The notes beneath the pieces were generated by a model that was not told where the DNA came from, made no database searches, and was given only the letters and a program-made list of their open reading frames with translations. Position numbers and translations under genes: made by a program. From Pomacea canaliculata (Eukaryota > Mollusca > Gastropoda > Architaenioglossa > Ampullariidae): a DNA stretch of 64,000 bases. Below are positions 1 through 11,146 of the stretch, in pieces. Within the stretch, counting starts at the first letter, position 1, and every line of letters starts with the position of its first letter. The DNA lies in assembly GCF_003073045.1 (NCBI RefSeq), contig NC_037596.1, positions 14,759,012 to 14,823,011 on the forward strand, in the 5' to 3' direction.

Positions 1-3000
1 GGAGTTTGGACTTTTGTCGCAGCGGGTAAAGGATTCTCTGTTAATGAATCCATAAATATCACTGTTGTATCACGTGAGTATCCCATAATATTTGACTTTT
101 AATGTCTACTTGCCTTTGTTCACTGTCTTTGACTCTCACTCACACACACACACTTATATACAAACACTCATCTCCTTCATTATTTCAAGTCCATTTTTTA
201 TCAAAGAAATTTATTATACTGCAATTTTTATAGTAATGTTGTCATGCGTTGTTTTGTCAAATTAATATTCGCCGATGATTAATATGTATTACAGTAGAGT
301 AACCTTAATCGCGATAAAACGTATGTGCTAAATAAATAGTTTTGTGTAAAAAAGGAACACTGTTAAAAATAAAAAGAATTATTGCCGAAAATCAGAGAAT
401 AAAAATACTCAAAAGGATGAATGGGAGAGGAGAGTTAAAGCAGAGAGCCAAAGAGTAAATAAGATGAATGATGATAAATTGTTAACCATTAACCAAAAAC
501 AAACATTTTTATATTGTCTTCTTTTAGCTGAAGACGATTCTACCACTTCCATGACGGAAATGACAAAAAGTAGTGAGTATATACTACTCAGTGACTCATG
601 ATTAGTAATAATATGATTAGTGATAGCTGCTAACATTTTATGTCTTGTTTGCTGGAGTAGACTTTATTTATAATGATCTCAAGGTTGTTAATTTAATAGC
701 ATTGCATAACAGTCAATGTTCTTACACACACAGGTTCACAAGAATCTAGCCAGATGACCTTTTCACCCGGAGTAGTAAACAAGCAAAGCACAGTTTCAAC
801 AAAAGTAAATACTCCAGGTAATTCTATCAACTCTCCAGCTAGTGAATCTCCTAACGGCTGGCACATTACCATCATCGTTCTCGTCACCTGCCTCGTTATC
901 GCTGTCTTTGGCCTTGTCGTTGCCTGCACAACCTGGAGGTGCGCCTACGTCCACCTGGAGAGGCGGAACTCGGAAAGACTGGCGTGTAAGCTGCTAACAA
1001 GTGATTTTATTTCAAATGTGTGTGATGGGCTGGAGTATGACGTCATAAAATATGACGTCAAGATAAGGGTGACGACAAAAAGGTGACGACAAACGGAGGA
1101 CGTTAGAAAAAGACGAGACGACGAACAACGGCGATGAGTGAGGGAGCATCGGCGGGTGGCACAGCCGTGGCGATTGTTTTAGCCGCGCAGTAAAAGAGTT
1201 GCACCTGTATACAAGACCTGCTTGTATTTTTACTGATGGACGGTTGTCGTGGTTAGAAAGATACCTCACCACTTGGCCACATTTGGCGCTTGCGAGCAGG
1301 TATTTGTCCAATGGCTGAAGAGGGAGACAGCCCAGTAGAGCTTTACGAACATATCAGTTGCTTCGCCTCCAAAAGTTTGCCGGCGGACCCACACCGAATG
1401 TGAGGAGTTCCAAAGAGAAGTTTCGTGGCTCTCACCATGAACCCGATGCCGCCGAACGCAGCGTGCGGGTATATCTTGAACGCGCTGGAGGGACCGGCTA
1501 GACGGCGAGTATTGATGCTACCACATGACGCTGTCGACACACCCAAAAAATCTTGGATGTGTTGGTCGAGGCGTACGGCGAACGGAAAGATGTCATCGAT
1601 GTAATCGCCAGTTTTTATAACCGCCGACAGCGGCGTGAAGAATCCGTTGATGAGTATGCCACGACGCTTCGCAATTTGCAGGCAAAAGCAAACAGCCTGC
1701 AGAGCGGCGCTATTTCAAATATCCATCTGGCGGCCCAGTTGGTGAAGGGGCTGAAGAATTGCCATGTTCGACGGGAAACGTCCAGGCACCTGGCTGACAA
1801 TGAGTCCTCTTCTTTTGCCGACCTACTGAAGACGGCAAAGCGTGTAGAGAGAGAGGAGGAGGGCAATGAAGACAGGGAGGACGAGATAGATCGCCTGACT
1901 GCACGAGTCAGGCAGCTGGAAATGGAAACGGCCTCCCAGCCTCATAGGATCCAACAAAGTAATATCCTCTCCACCCGCACCGCACGACCGGAGGCACTTG
2001 TGTGCTATTGGTGCGAACGAGAGGGGCACCGGGAGGCTGATTGTCAGCATAAACAGAGATACCTGCGACGACAGCAGGCGAGACAACGAGATGGTCAAAG
2101 ATTCAGCCCTATCACAAACAGCTTTTACAGGCGAGGAGAGAGGCGGCGCGGCGTCCAAGCGGCAGCGATTAACAACATCTCGGAGGACAGCAGCCCAACC
2201 GGTCAGGAAAAACTGACTGTCCCCGTCGTCTGTAACAGGATGACGGGGAAAGGAGGTGTAGCAGGACTGACTGGAAAGTGTCCGACGGTGGAGGCGGAAA
2301 TTCAAGGAATTCGAGTACTGGCGCTGCTCGACACCGGCAGTGAGGTGACGACAGTCACTGATGAATGGGCCCGAGGGCATATACAGAATTTACAATTAAA
2401 TCATCTCCCCATCACCTTGAGAGGGACCGGCGGAGCGGAAGTGCCATATTCAGGAGTAGCGCTGGTGGATATTAAAGTTTTTGACCAGTGTCTGAAAGAC
2501 ATTCCTATCCTAATTGTCAATGATCCTGTCGATGCGGGCACAAGAGAGCGCAGGAGGCGTGTACCACTTCTACTAGGGATGAACGTCCTTGATCGGATAC
2601 CTGACGCCACCGCAGATGTGCCGCATGCAGTACAGGTAGCAGTGCGTGAGGCTCACCTTGAGAGGACAGTGTCAACAAAAGGACTGGCTAGGGCCGCTGT
2701 CAACACGTATGTTCCTGCATTTTCAATGGTCACAATTAAAGTGACGAGCGTGCCGTACCATCGCCCTCTGCTCGCCGCCCCCGTAGCACAACCATTACCA
2801 GGGGGGCTGGTGCTAGTCCCCACCCTCACAGGAGCACATCACACCAGCCGCTATGTGCGTCTGGCAAACCTGACCAGCAGCAGCGTTACGTTGCCGGCGC
2901 TACTGTCGTCGCAACTTTACAAGTTGTGGACAATGTTGTTTGCCAACAAGGTGTCACGGTGGATGTCGGTGTGAACGAGTTAATCATCTGCAATCAGTCC

Positions 3001-4846
3001 AGCAGCTCCCCTAAGGTTAAGGTCACTGACACACCTGTCGTCACGTGTCCAGACTTTGATGGCACCGTCAGTCAGCATCAGCGACTGCAGGCGCTGTTGA
3101 ACAAGCATGTGTCTGGTTTTGCTAGGACTCGACGGACCTCGGATACACGGACGCTGTCTTCCATCGTCTGCGTACCACGGACGAGGTGCCGGTAGCGTTG
3201 CCCTACCGTCGTATCGCTCCGCACCAGCTAAAGGAAGTGCAAGATCATATAAAAAGACTTGCTAGACCAGAAGGTGATTGTGGAGAGCCACAGTGCATAC
3301 GCTGCACCCATCGTCATTGTGCGGAAGAAGGACGGCAGTGTGCGCCTATGTGTAGACTACAGACGGCTCAATGAAAAGACAGTCAAAGATGCCTACCCTC
3401 TACCACGCATCCAGGAGTCCTTTGACGCGCTGGTGGGGGCTCAGTATTTTTCAACACTTGACCTTGCCAGCGGCTACCACCAGATAGCGATGCACCCAGA
3501 TGACAGACACAAAACCGCGTTCGTGACACCCATGGGACAGAGAAAGATTTGATAAAACAAATCACGGAACTTGAAGAAACATACGATGAGAGAAAAGCAA
3601 GGAAAGTGTATCTGAGATGTCGACTTGGGAAAAGGAAAGAGGAAAAGAAGAAACAAGTTACGGTCATCTTGTCTAAGGACCATATGAATACGATGGACAT
3701 ATTTTAGCTCGCGGTAATGATTGACACTGTGGATAACGAGCAATATGTTGTATCACTGATTAGTTTGTTTATCTATTATTTTATCCATATGCCTTTTGCT
3801 TTGCCACGGCTGTGCCTACGAAATGTTATTCTGACTGGACAATTACACACAGGACAGATGGACGGAATGCCCATGTAGCAGTTATTCAGGGAGAAGAATA
3901 ATCAGTCGGTTAGATTTAGCTGTTAGGCGAAGTACAGATGTTTGTTCTACAAGGCAACTCTGTACTCTGTTAGGTAAATAGTACCAGCTGCTGGTATGAC
4001 TAGGCGTTGCTTGCGGCAGCAACAGATCTTCTTTCGAGGTTTTCGAGGTTTAAATATTGGAGCACCCCCCCCCCCAAGGCAAGCATAATTAGGTGAACTT
4101 GTATTTCAGCCCTAGTCTTGCTAGCTAAAGCTCATCAGCGAGGACGCTGTTGGAGAAAGAGTCGGCGGGGATGTGATGGGCTGGAGTATGACGTCATAAA
4201 ATATGACGTCAAGATAAGGGTGACGACAAAAAGGTGACGACAAACGGAGGACGTTAGAAAAAGACGAGACGACGAACAACGGCGATGAGTGAGGGAGCAT
4301 CGGCGGGTGGCACAGCCGTGGCGATTGTTTTAGCCGCGCAGTAAAAGAGTTGCACCTGTATACAAGACCTGCTTGTATTTTTACTGATGGACGGTTGTCG
4401 TGGTTAGAAAAATACCTCACCACTTGGCCACATGTGACATATCAGAAAACTCAGTAGAAAGTAATATTAAAAAAAATTTAATTATTTTTTTTAGTCAGAT
4501 GAAAAATACTCAAACACAATATTTTCTCATTCTGTTTAGGTTTAGCAGGGGTAGATATGGCAGACAGTCAATGGTAAGTGGCTTTTGTCTTATGATATAC
4601 TTCAGGAGAAGGAAAATGTATGAAATAACCATGGATGGATGAATAAATGCCTATGTGGATGACAAATGCAAAGATAGGGAGAGAGGAGACTGAGAGACAG
4701 TCTACTAAAGCAGAAACTGTTAATGAATGTGTTTGTGTAATAGGAGACTGACAATGGATCCTGTCTATGATGTCATACCAACAAACTCCCGTTGGTGGCG
4801 AAAAGCAAACAGAGATCACTTGACATCAACGCCGACAACTCCATGA
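1..4846 (+). CDS. Ig-like type I membrane receptor, copy Ig1 (5' end outside window)
   Basis: Predicted exons are 1-73 (end of the Ig-like exon), 528-572, 734-985, 4540-4573 and 4744-4846, ending in TGA at 4844-4846. Phases 1, 1, 1 and 2 agree at every junction, and all have GT donors and AG acceptors. The product ends an Ig-type sandwich (GVWTF motif, an NIT glycosylation site), then has a Ser/Thr-rich stalk, then a membrane helix (ITIIVLVTCLVIAVFGLVVA) followed by basic residues (LERRNSERL). The tail is short and contains a VYDVIP tyrosine motif that could bind an SH2 domain. The stalk and helix exon is 252 nt, the same as in Ig2 and Ig3. The intron at 986-4539 holds a sense-oriented LTR element, so the gene may still be spliced. 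The ligand is unknown. The family call rests on architecture, not on a named homologue. Confidence 0.62.
1021..1281 (+). repeat. 5' LTR of the gypsy element
   Basis: It starts TG and ends CA, and differs from the 3' LTR by a single base that I can see (g at about 1259, a in the other copy). It contains two TGACGTCA-like or TGACGTC motifs near its start that resemble CRE sites. No clear TATA box was identified. Confidence 0.9.
1311..2974 (+). pseudogene. gag-protease region of the gypsy element, frameshifted
   Basis: An ATG at 1311 opens a frame that soon stops. The matrix/capsid-like frame resumes near 1435, and a short A-run at 1544-1550 appears to have lost one base. From 1553 a 473-residue open frame continues. 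It holds a gag-like helical region, a charged coiled-coil-like stretch (residues about 97-125), a CCHC zinc knuckle (Cys151, Cys154, His159, Cys164) and an aspartic protease motif DTGS (Asp260). The frame ends out of phase with the pol sequence that follows. These are standard gypsy gag and retropepsin hallmarks. The frameshifts mean that this copy is unlikely to make a working polyprotein. Confidence 0.85.
2926..3551 (+). pseudogene. truncated reverse transcriptase of the gypsy element
   Basis: Pol sequence is readable only by switching frames near 3130 and near 3257. The N-terminal RT blocks are clear: APIVIVRKKDGSVRLCVDYR followed by the YFSTLDLASGYHQI motif. The homology stops after FVTPMG at about 3540. 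The YxDD catalytic block, RNase H and integrase are absent. The element therefore depends on enzymes supplied by other copies. Confidence 0.85.
3540..3707 (+). other. unexplained 55-codon open stretch fused behind truncated RT
   Basis: Directly after the RT breakpoint a different frame is open for 55 codons to TAG at 3705-3707. It is rich in Lys, Arg and Glu and probably helical at its start. It does not resemble the next part of gypsy pol. The following 460 bp to the 3' LTR also looks unlike integrase. It may be captured foreign sequence, or the end of a deleted accessory region. Confidence 0.35.
4172..4432 (+). repeat. 3' LTR of the gypsy element
   Basis: Near-identical partner of the repeat at 1021-1281, same length and orientation. 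It is followed at once by the TGTG target duplication and then by the original Ig1 intron sequence. Confidence 0.9.
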
Positions 4847-5290
4847 CAGTCTGTTCAACACAGTCCAAAGTCTGTCTCACCTCAACATCCCAGCAATCCA
4901 CTGACTTCTGAAGTTGGAACATATTTTGTTCAAAATCTTCCATCGTCACCTTATATACATATATCAAACTTTTTCTTAGCCATCTGAGCCATAGTTCGTT
5001 TCTTCATCAAAAAGTAGCATTGAGTGTTGAACAGCGTCTTAAAGAATCCATTACTGCAAACCTCTATCTAAAAAAAATGAAGAAGATTTATAAAATAAAA
5101 AAGAAAATGTAAAATTGAGACGAAAAAAAGGAAGGAACTTTTCCTGAAAACAATTCACGAAGATATAAAAATGTATGTATTGTACAGCAAATGAATTTCT
5201 TGAAATAAATAAACATTATTTTTATTTACTATAATAATACGGGAAAATGTCCAATCTATTTGTATGGTAAGAAAGTCTGACTGTATTTTC
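4847..5290 (+). other. probable 3' UTR of Ig1
   Basis: The sequence after the Ig1 stop is AT-rich, with AATAAA-type signals near 5203-5212. Related sequence follows the Ig2 and Ig3 tail exons. No open frame of note. Confidence 0.4.
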
Positions 5291-7580
5291 GAGTAGAAGA
5301 ATAAATGATATCCGCCATCCAACACCCGATATTCCGGCTTCCATATTGAAATATAATCGGTTTGAATTTCCGTGAGCTAAACATTTTCTTCATTCTTTAT
5401 CTTTGTATAGATATCCACAACTTGACCTGATGTTTCACATTACTGATATTTCCTATTGGATATAAAAAGGAAAAATTATTTACTTCAATACGGCAATTGT
5501 ATGCTGAGCATCTGTCGAAGTACAAATGCACTAAACATGTACACGGGACCGTATCCGCATCCCACTAATAACAAGCAATATTTAAATATGTTGGAGAAAC
5601 TGTTACTATACACCATTTCGTGTAGATAACCTCAGAGACGGGATTTCAAGAGTCGAGAACTGTCTGAAAACATAAAACTCGAAGAATAGAAGCTTAAATG
5701 CATCAAGAGAGGAACTAACTGCAAACATGAAAATTTATTTATAATTCACTTACAACATTAGTCAAATAAATATGACTAGAGTGGCATACACCGCCCAAAT
5801 GGTTTGCTTTATTCGTTGTAAATCACTGCACCTGCACTCGTCCGATCTGCTCCAGTTCCTCCCTCGGTTTGTAAGTGGCTGGACGTTCCAAGGTGCGTCT
5901 CCGTGTGCTGTCAGTAGACGGTGGATCACGTTTCCTCAACACCAGGTTGTTGGTCTCTTGTTGCCTGCCTTACACCCCATCAGCTGTCTTGTACCTCGCA
6001 TCAGTCCCAGCTTCAAAGAATCCGGCTTCCCGCTTGGGCTCCCTCCGATGGTCCTGTGCCCTCGCACAAGTCCTCAGCTTCCAACAGATGCTACGCTTCC
6101 ACACACAAGCAGCAAGCGGTTTCCAGATGACAACCTCTCAGAAAGAATTTTCCTACCAAAAAGCAGCAACAGGTTCCACAAGAACAGCAGCGACACTCTG
6201 GCTGTTAACGGTAGGGCCTAAACACCCACCACTATCCACCTGGACAACGGGTGAGCACAGCCGGAGCCGTTTCTTAATCACGAAATATCCGAGAATCACG
6301 ACTTTTACACTTTTCTTGCTTCAGAGGGGTATAAATATATGGGTAGCTCTACCTCCGTCCCCCATCTACAAGTCCTGAACTTGACAGTGACATACCTTCC
6401 GTGCTAGATTTTTTTTCTTCTTGAGCACCAGTTTTATGGTCAGTCTTCCTTACACTTTTTAATTTTTTTAAAGACTGCCGGCAAGCTTTCCCTCTGTCTC
6501 TTTGAATTTCTTTTTTGTTTAATGCTACACAAAAGGATACACATTGATCTATACAATCAAGATATGCTTTTTTTCTAAAATGAAAGGAAAATGGGAGAGA
6601 GTGTGAGCATGTACACGGTGATCTTCCTTTAAATGGAGTTCTTTCATTGATTGAACACACTTTTCACACCACCATGTTAATGTATACAGGTAGTGATTGT
6701 ATTGATTCATCTATTCTTCCGTGCTGCTTTTTATTGTTTTTATTTATTGATTCATAATTTAAGTTTTGTATGGGTGTGTGTGAGTGTGGGTGTTACAGAC
6801 AGGAAGAGAAGCAGATATAAAGAGATAAGAAAACAGGTGAGAAGACAGGGACTGTCGAAACATATTTTGACATAAAATCCTAAACCTATTGAACTTCACA
6901 TACTGACAATAATGTCAACAAGGTTCACACACACGCCTGTGTGTGTGTGTGTGCTTAACAACCATAATAAACCTGTGTTTATTTTTAAATGCTTATACTC
7001 TCTTGACCATCAGTACACATTATACAGAACATTCAGAATAACATCACATCACCGAAGGAGCCGGGTTTGTTGATAACAAAACTATGAGTGCACAGAATGT
7101 TCGTACATTCATCACTCCATCATAACTACTTCACGACAGCTCAGACTATTAGTATTTTTGTCATATTTGATATTTGTATACTATTAACGCAGAATTATAA
7201 ATATCAATAAGTTGCAATGAATTTAAGGTGCCCACTCAAGCAATTATGTTCCCTATAGTTGTGACATTCCGAAACTTGGTGATTAGTGAGCTTGATTCTG
7301 AGGTCAGCCTGGTCCTTGACTTAAACACTCTAAAAGAAGCTTGTTTGTCTTCTTCTTAATGAGATATATTCTCCTAAATGGAATATGTAAACGACAGTTG
7401 AGAGATACATTGGCAAAGGAAATGAGGGATTACAGAAAAGAAGGAGGAACTGAGATAAAAGGAAATATTAATTCAAAGAGAGAACAGCACACACTCACAC
7501 ACAAATAGGGAGAACAAACGCTATGATTGTTTTTTTTTTCCACAAACAAGGAACTAAGCCTTAGTTTCGAACCGGCACGA
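5291..7580. other. intergenic region
   Basis: The first 300 bp is a diverged copy of a block also seen at about 11540-11790 and 29890-30150 (marker: ttccgtgagctaaac-type motif, then an abundance of TTC/CTT). About 5830-6250 is a GC-richer block with overlapping weak open frames on the + strand. I do not recognise a domain in any of them and do not call a gene. A (TG)n tract lies near 6935-6952. The rest is plain AT-rich sequence. Confidence 0.4.
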
Positions 7581-7654
7581 CCAACAATTGACGTATGTAA
7601 TGTATGTTGTCACTGAAGGTTTTGTCGAGAAGTCTATGTGTTAAGAAAAACAAG

Positions 7655-8240
7655 ATGAAATTACAAGATCACCATTTTGTTGTTTGCCATCTTTTATCAA
7701 TGTTCCTCATCACATCACAAGCTGAGTCTGTTGTGATCTTCAAAGCTGCTGTAAGTTTTAGAAAATTTAAATAAGAAAATGTAATTTTTTGTCAACTATC
7801 CCATGTGTGTCTTTTGATGGTTGTAAAATATACACAATATTGTTTTGACATTTGGGAGTATGTGACAGAATCTTGTGTCTATGTTTTAAAATTTAGCAGT
7901 AACCCGTGACCATCAATGTGACTATTAATGTATGTTCATAGGCCATCTAGAAAATACACTGTTTGGTTTCGTCCTTTTTTGTACTAGTCTGAGCATAAGT
8001 AAATATTTTTATCACCAGGGACTCCAAACATTCGATTGATCAACGATTCAGAAAAGATTCGAATAAACACTTTATCTGAAGCCAGTTTTTAATTAAAAGA
8101 CTCTGGGAAAGACACTCTGCACAATTATATAATTATTCATCAATTACAGATGTATGTGATCAAACTCTTGTCATTTAAAATGCTCTGAAACACTTTAATT
8201 TTTCGATATAGGCTGGGCAAAATAATTAAAAACTGTTCCT
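7655..8240 (+). pseudogene. decayed 5' part of an Ig-receptor copy
   Basis: At 7655 an ATG opens a signal-peptide-like exon that aligns with the first exon of Ig2 at 8488 (shared His-rich start, hydrophobic FVVC/FVIC core and TSQ/MSQ end). Its donor is changed from GGTAAT to GCTGAG, although a GTAAGT lies 15 bp later at 7751. An acceptor near 8020 is followed by sequence matching the start of the Ig2 Ig-exon (PNIRLINDSEKI against PYLIFINASDPV). That frame stops at 8088-8090 and the rest is degraded. The upstream sequences of the two first exons are also related, so this is a tandem partial duplication. Confidence 0.5.
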
Positions 8241-8487
8241 TTTGTGGATCTTACCACACGGATCATGGATCCCAAGGAGATGTTTAGTTTCTAAATAAAA
8301 AAATAACAAAAAAATTATCCTGTTTTTATAGCAAATAGTTATTTGTAAACCTGTTTTTATTTCCTTCTGCTATCACTGACATCGTTTGTTTCTGCCAAGG
8401 AAGTGAGGCTGAGTTTCGAACATTCGCCAACAACAGATGACAAGTGTGTGATGTACATTAACGGATTGTTGAAGATGTGTACATGTC

Positions 8488-10280
8488 ATGGAGCAGACAG
8501 GGCTACTTCATGGTCACTATTTTGTCATTTGCCAAGTTTTACAACTGTATGTAGCCATGTCACAAGGTAATCAACTATAATAATAAATTTATTATCACAG
8601 TGTAAACTAAATGTACCGAGGAAATGTTGCACGGCGAGTAATGAGAGTGTAATGTTTTTGAATTTTGTGTTTGTTTATGTCTTCTGTTCATATGCAGCAT
8701 CCGTGCTGTTATCTATATTTATTTATGATATTGAGACTATTTCATTCTTTGTGTAAATCACCAGTTCACCCTCTCCTTTTCTTGTAACTGTATGTTGAAC
8801 CTACTTTCGTTAAGTATGTGACAATTTGTATATAAATCCGCCTGCAAACATTTGTTCCTTATGTTAATTCGCTATTTGCTTGCTGAAAGCTGTATTGAAA
8901 GACTGAGTTGGGAAATATTTTTTCACATTCAGGATCTCCGTATCTGATATTTATCAACGCTTCAGACCCAGTAACCTTTAAAGAAAACACTACATCTGAA
9001 GTCTACTTCTCACTTGAAGATGTTAGTAAAGACATTCTGACTTACACAATCTTTATCAATCACAAGGCTCTTGGAACAAACGTGTCTCGTTTAAAATGTC
9101 TTTTGAACAAAACGACTAGAAACTGCACTTCAAGCTCGCAAGACTGTGAATGTTTGAATAAAACTGCTGGACATGAGTATAGACTGAAGAAAGTGTTTCA
9201 AGTAGCAGACAGTGGAGTTTGGACTTTTGTCGCCTTGGGTAAAGGAGTCTTTGTTAATGAATCAATAAATATCACCGTTGTATCACGTGAGTATCCCTCA
9301 ATATTTGTCTGTTAATGTCTACTTGCCTTTGTTCACTGTTTCTGACTCTGTCTCTGTCTCTCTCTGTCTCTCTCTCACACACAAATAAGTACAAATAGGC
9401 CTTTTAATTAGTCTGTTGTCAATTTTTCTCAAAAGAAATTTATCAGACGGCGATGTTTGACCAGTCTTAGTAATGAAATCATGCGTTGTTTTCTCACATG
9501 GATAATAGTAAGATTAAGCAATGATAGGTATTTATTTAAACTTAGAACAGTTACAATAATGCTGAGTGCTGAACAATAACTGCAATAAGTACAATAAGTG
9601 CTGAAGAAATATTTTTGCGTAAAATAAAACAACACTAGTAAGAAGTGTTGCCTTAGAACAGAAAGTTTAATGTTTGTCGAAAATCTGAAATTAAGAAAAA
9701 GAAAGTAATCAAAAGAAAGAATAAGACACCAGAGAGTTGATGGAGAGAGCGAAAGAATAAATAAGACAAATGATAGTAAATTATAAAGTAAAAAACATCA
9801 AGCATTTTTCTATTGTTTTATTTTAGCTGAAGACAGTTCTACAACTTCTATAACGGAAACGACAAAGAGTCGTGAGTATAATGTATTCAATAGCGGATGG
9901 CTATTAATACTATCAGTGATTGTTGCGATGTATTGTGTGTTACTTGTTAAGTAGAATGTATGTAAGTATGCAGGCATTAATGTATGTATGGATGATTTTA
10001 TATTGATCTCATTATTGTTGATTGAATAGAACTGCATAAAAATCTGTAAGTTTTTACAGAAGCAGGTTCACACGAATCTCGCCAGACCACCTTTACACCT
10101 GCAGCAGTAAAGACGCAAAATACGATGCCAACAGATATAAATACAACAGGTAGTTCTTCCAGCCCTCCAGCAAGTGGATCTCCGAACGGCTGGCCCTTCG
10201 CCGTCATCGTTCTCGTCATCTGCCTTGGTATCGCTGTCTTTGGCCTCGTCGTTGGCTGCACAACCTGGAGGTGCGCCTAA
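8488..10280 (+). CDS. Ig-like type I membrane receptor, copy Ig2
   Basis: Exons 8488-8566, 8933-9286, 9827-9871 and 10066-10280 join in phase 1 throughout and predict 230 residues. Exon 1 is a signal peptide (hydrophobic HYFVICQVLQLYVAMS). Exon 2 is a single Ig-like domain of about 118 residues with several Asn-X-Ser/Thr sites, paired Cys residues (CLL, NCT, CEC) and the strand-F-like DSGVWTF motif. Exon 3 is a 15-residue Ser/Thr stalk. Exon 4 adds stalk, the helix AVIVLVICLGIAVFGLVVG and CTTWRCA, then TAA. In Ig1 and Ig3 that codon is TAC and the tail continues, so Ig2 has lost its cytoplasmic part. The same exon has an alternative acceptor six bases upstream. It is probably a cell-surface recognition or decoy receptor; the function is inferred. 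Confidence 0.62.
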
Positions 10281-11146
10281 GTTCACTTGGAGAGACGAAA
10301 CCTTAAAAGACTCGCAAGTAAGCTGCTGACAAGTGCATTCTTACTTTGAATGGGACATTTTCTGATGGCAGCAGATGATATATTTAATTAAATATTTCAT
10401 TTTACACACACACACACACGTACAAAGACACCTCTCATTCATTGTGTCAAGTTCATTATCTTCAAAAGAAATTTATTAGAGGCGATGTTCGACCAATCTT
10501 AGTAATGAAGTCATGCGATTGCCATCATCGTTCTCGTCACCTGCCTCGTTATCGCTGTCTTTGGCTTTGTCGTTGTCTGCACAACCTGGAGGTGCGCCTA
10601 CGTCCATCTGGAGAGATGGAACTCGGAAATACTCGTGTGTAAGCCATTTTAATATTTCATCTTGTGAATAAAAATAGTAAAATTACACGTACATTAATGG
10701 TTAAAGTCCTCATGTCTTACTCATATATACAAGTACTTATAGTTAAGGTAAATAAAAGGTAATACTAACTATTAACGACCTATTAACAAAGGTGACTTTT
10801 AGCCAGATGAGAAATACCCACACACAATTTTTTCTCATTTTTTTCAGGATTTCCAGGAGTTCACATGGCAGATATTTGCAAGTGTTTGTGGTCTTAATTA
10901 TTTACTTCATTAAAGGGAAGTTTAAGTGTGGAATAAAGAAAATGAATGACCTAACCATGGATGGACAGATAAATGCATATATTGATGACAGATGCAAAAA
11001 TAGGGTGAGAAGAGAGATTGAGACAGGCCGATGAAAGAAGACCTGCTAATGGATGTGTTTGTATAATAGGAGAAAAGCAAACAGGGGAAACTTGACATCT
11101 ACACCGACAACTTCATGTCAGTCTGTTCCACACAGTCCCACGTCTA
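10281..11146 (+). pseudogene. untranslated remains of the Ig2 tail plus a second, truncated helix exon
   Basis: The 252-nt exon continues to its donor at 10317 beyond the new stop. At about 10518-10638 is a second copy of the helix exon's 3' half (IIVLVTCLVIAVFGFVVVC), spliced by deletion onto sequence from the intron that follows the Ig exon. It has a GTAAGC donor but no acceptor. A tail exon begins at 10848 (ADICKCLWS, stop). Its donor, GTAAGT in Ig1, is GTCTTA here. A remnant of the last exon (KANRGNLTSTPTTS) follows at about 11072. Confidence 0.5.

Larger units (their letters stand above)
1021..4432 (+). mobile_element. Ty3/gypsy-type LTR retrotransposon, internally deleted
   Basis: Two direct 261-bp repeats (1021-1281 and 4172-4432) begin TGTGATGGG and end CCACA. 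They flank gag, protease and partial reverse transcriptase sequence. A 4-bp target duplication TGTG lies at 1017-1020 and 4433-4436. A primer-binding-like stretch follows the left LTR at 1282-1300, and a purine-rich stretch precedes the right LTR. At 3.4 kb it is too short for a full gypsy element: the rest of RT, RNase H and integrase are missing. It sits in an intron of Ig1 in the same orientation. Confidence 0.9.

Noticed and set aside
5772..6378. Possible gene in a GC-richer block with a 167-codon frame
   Set aside because: No recognisable domain, Ser/Pro-rich composition in all frames, and no second copy for comparison.
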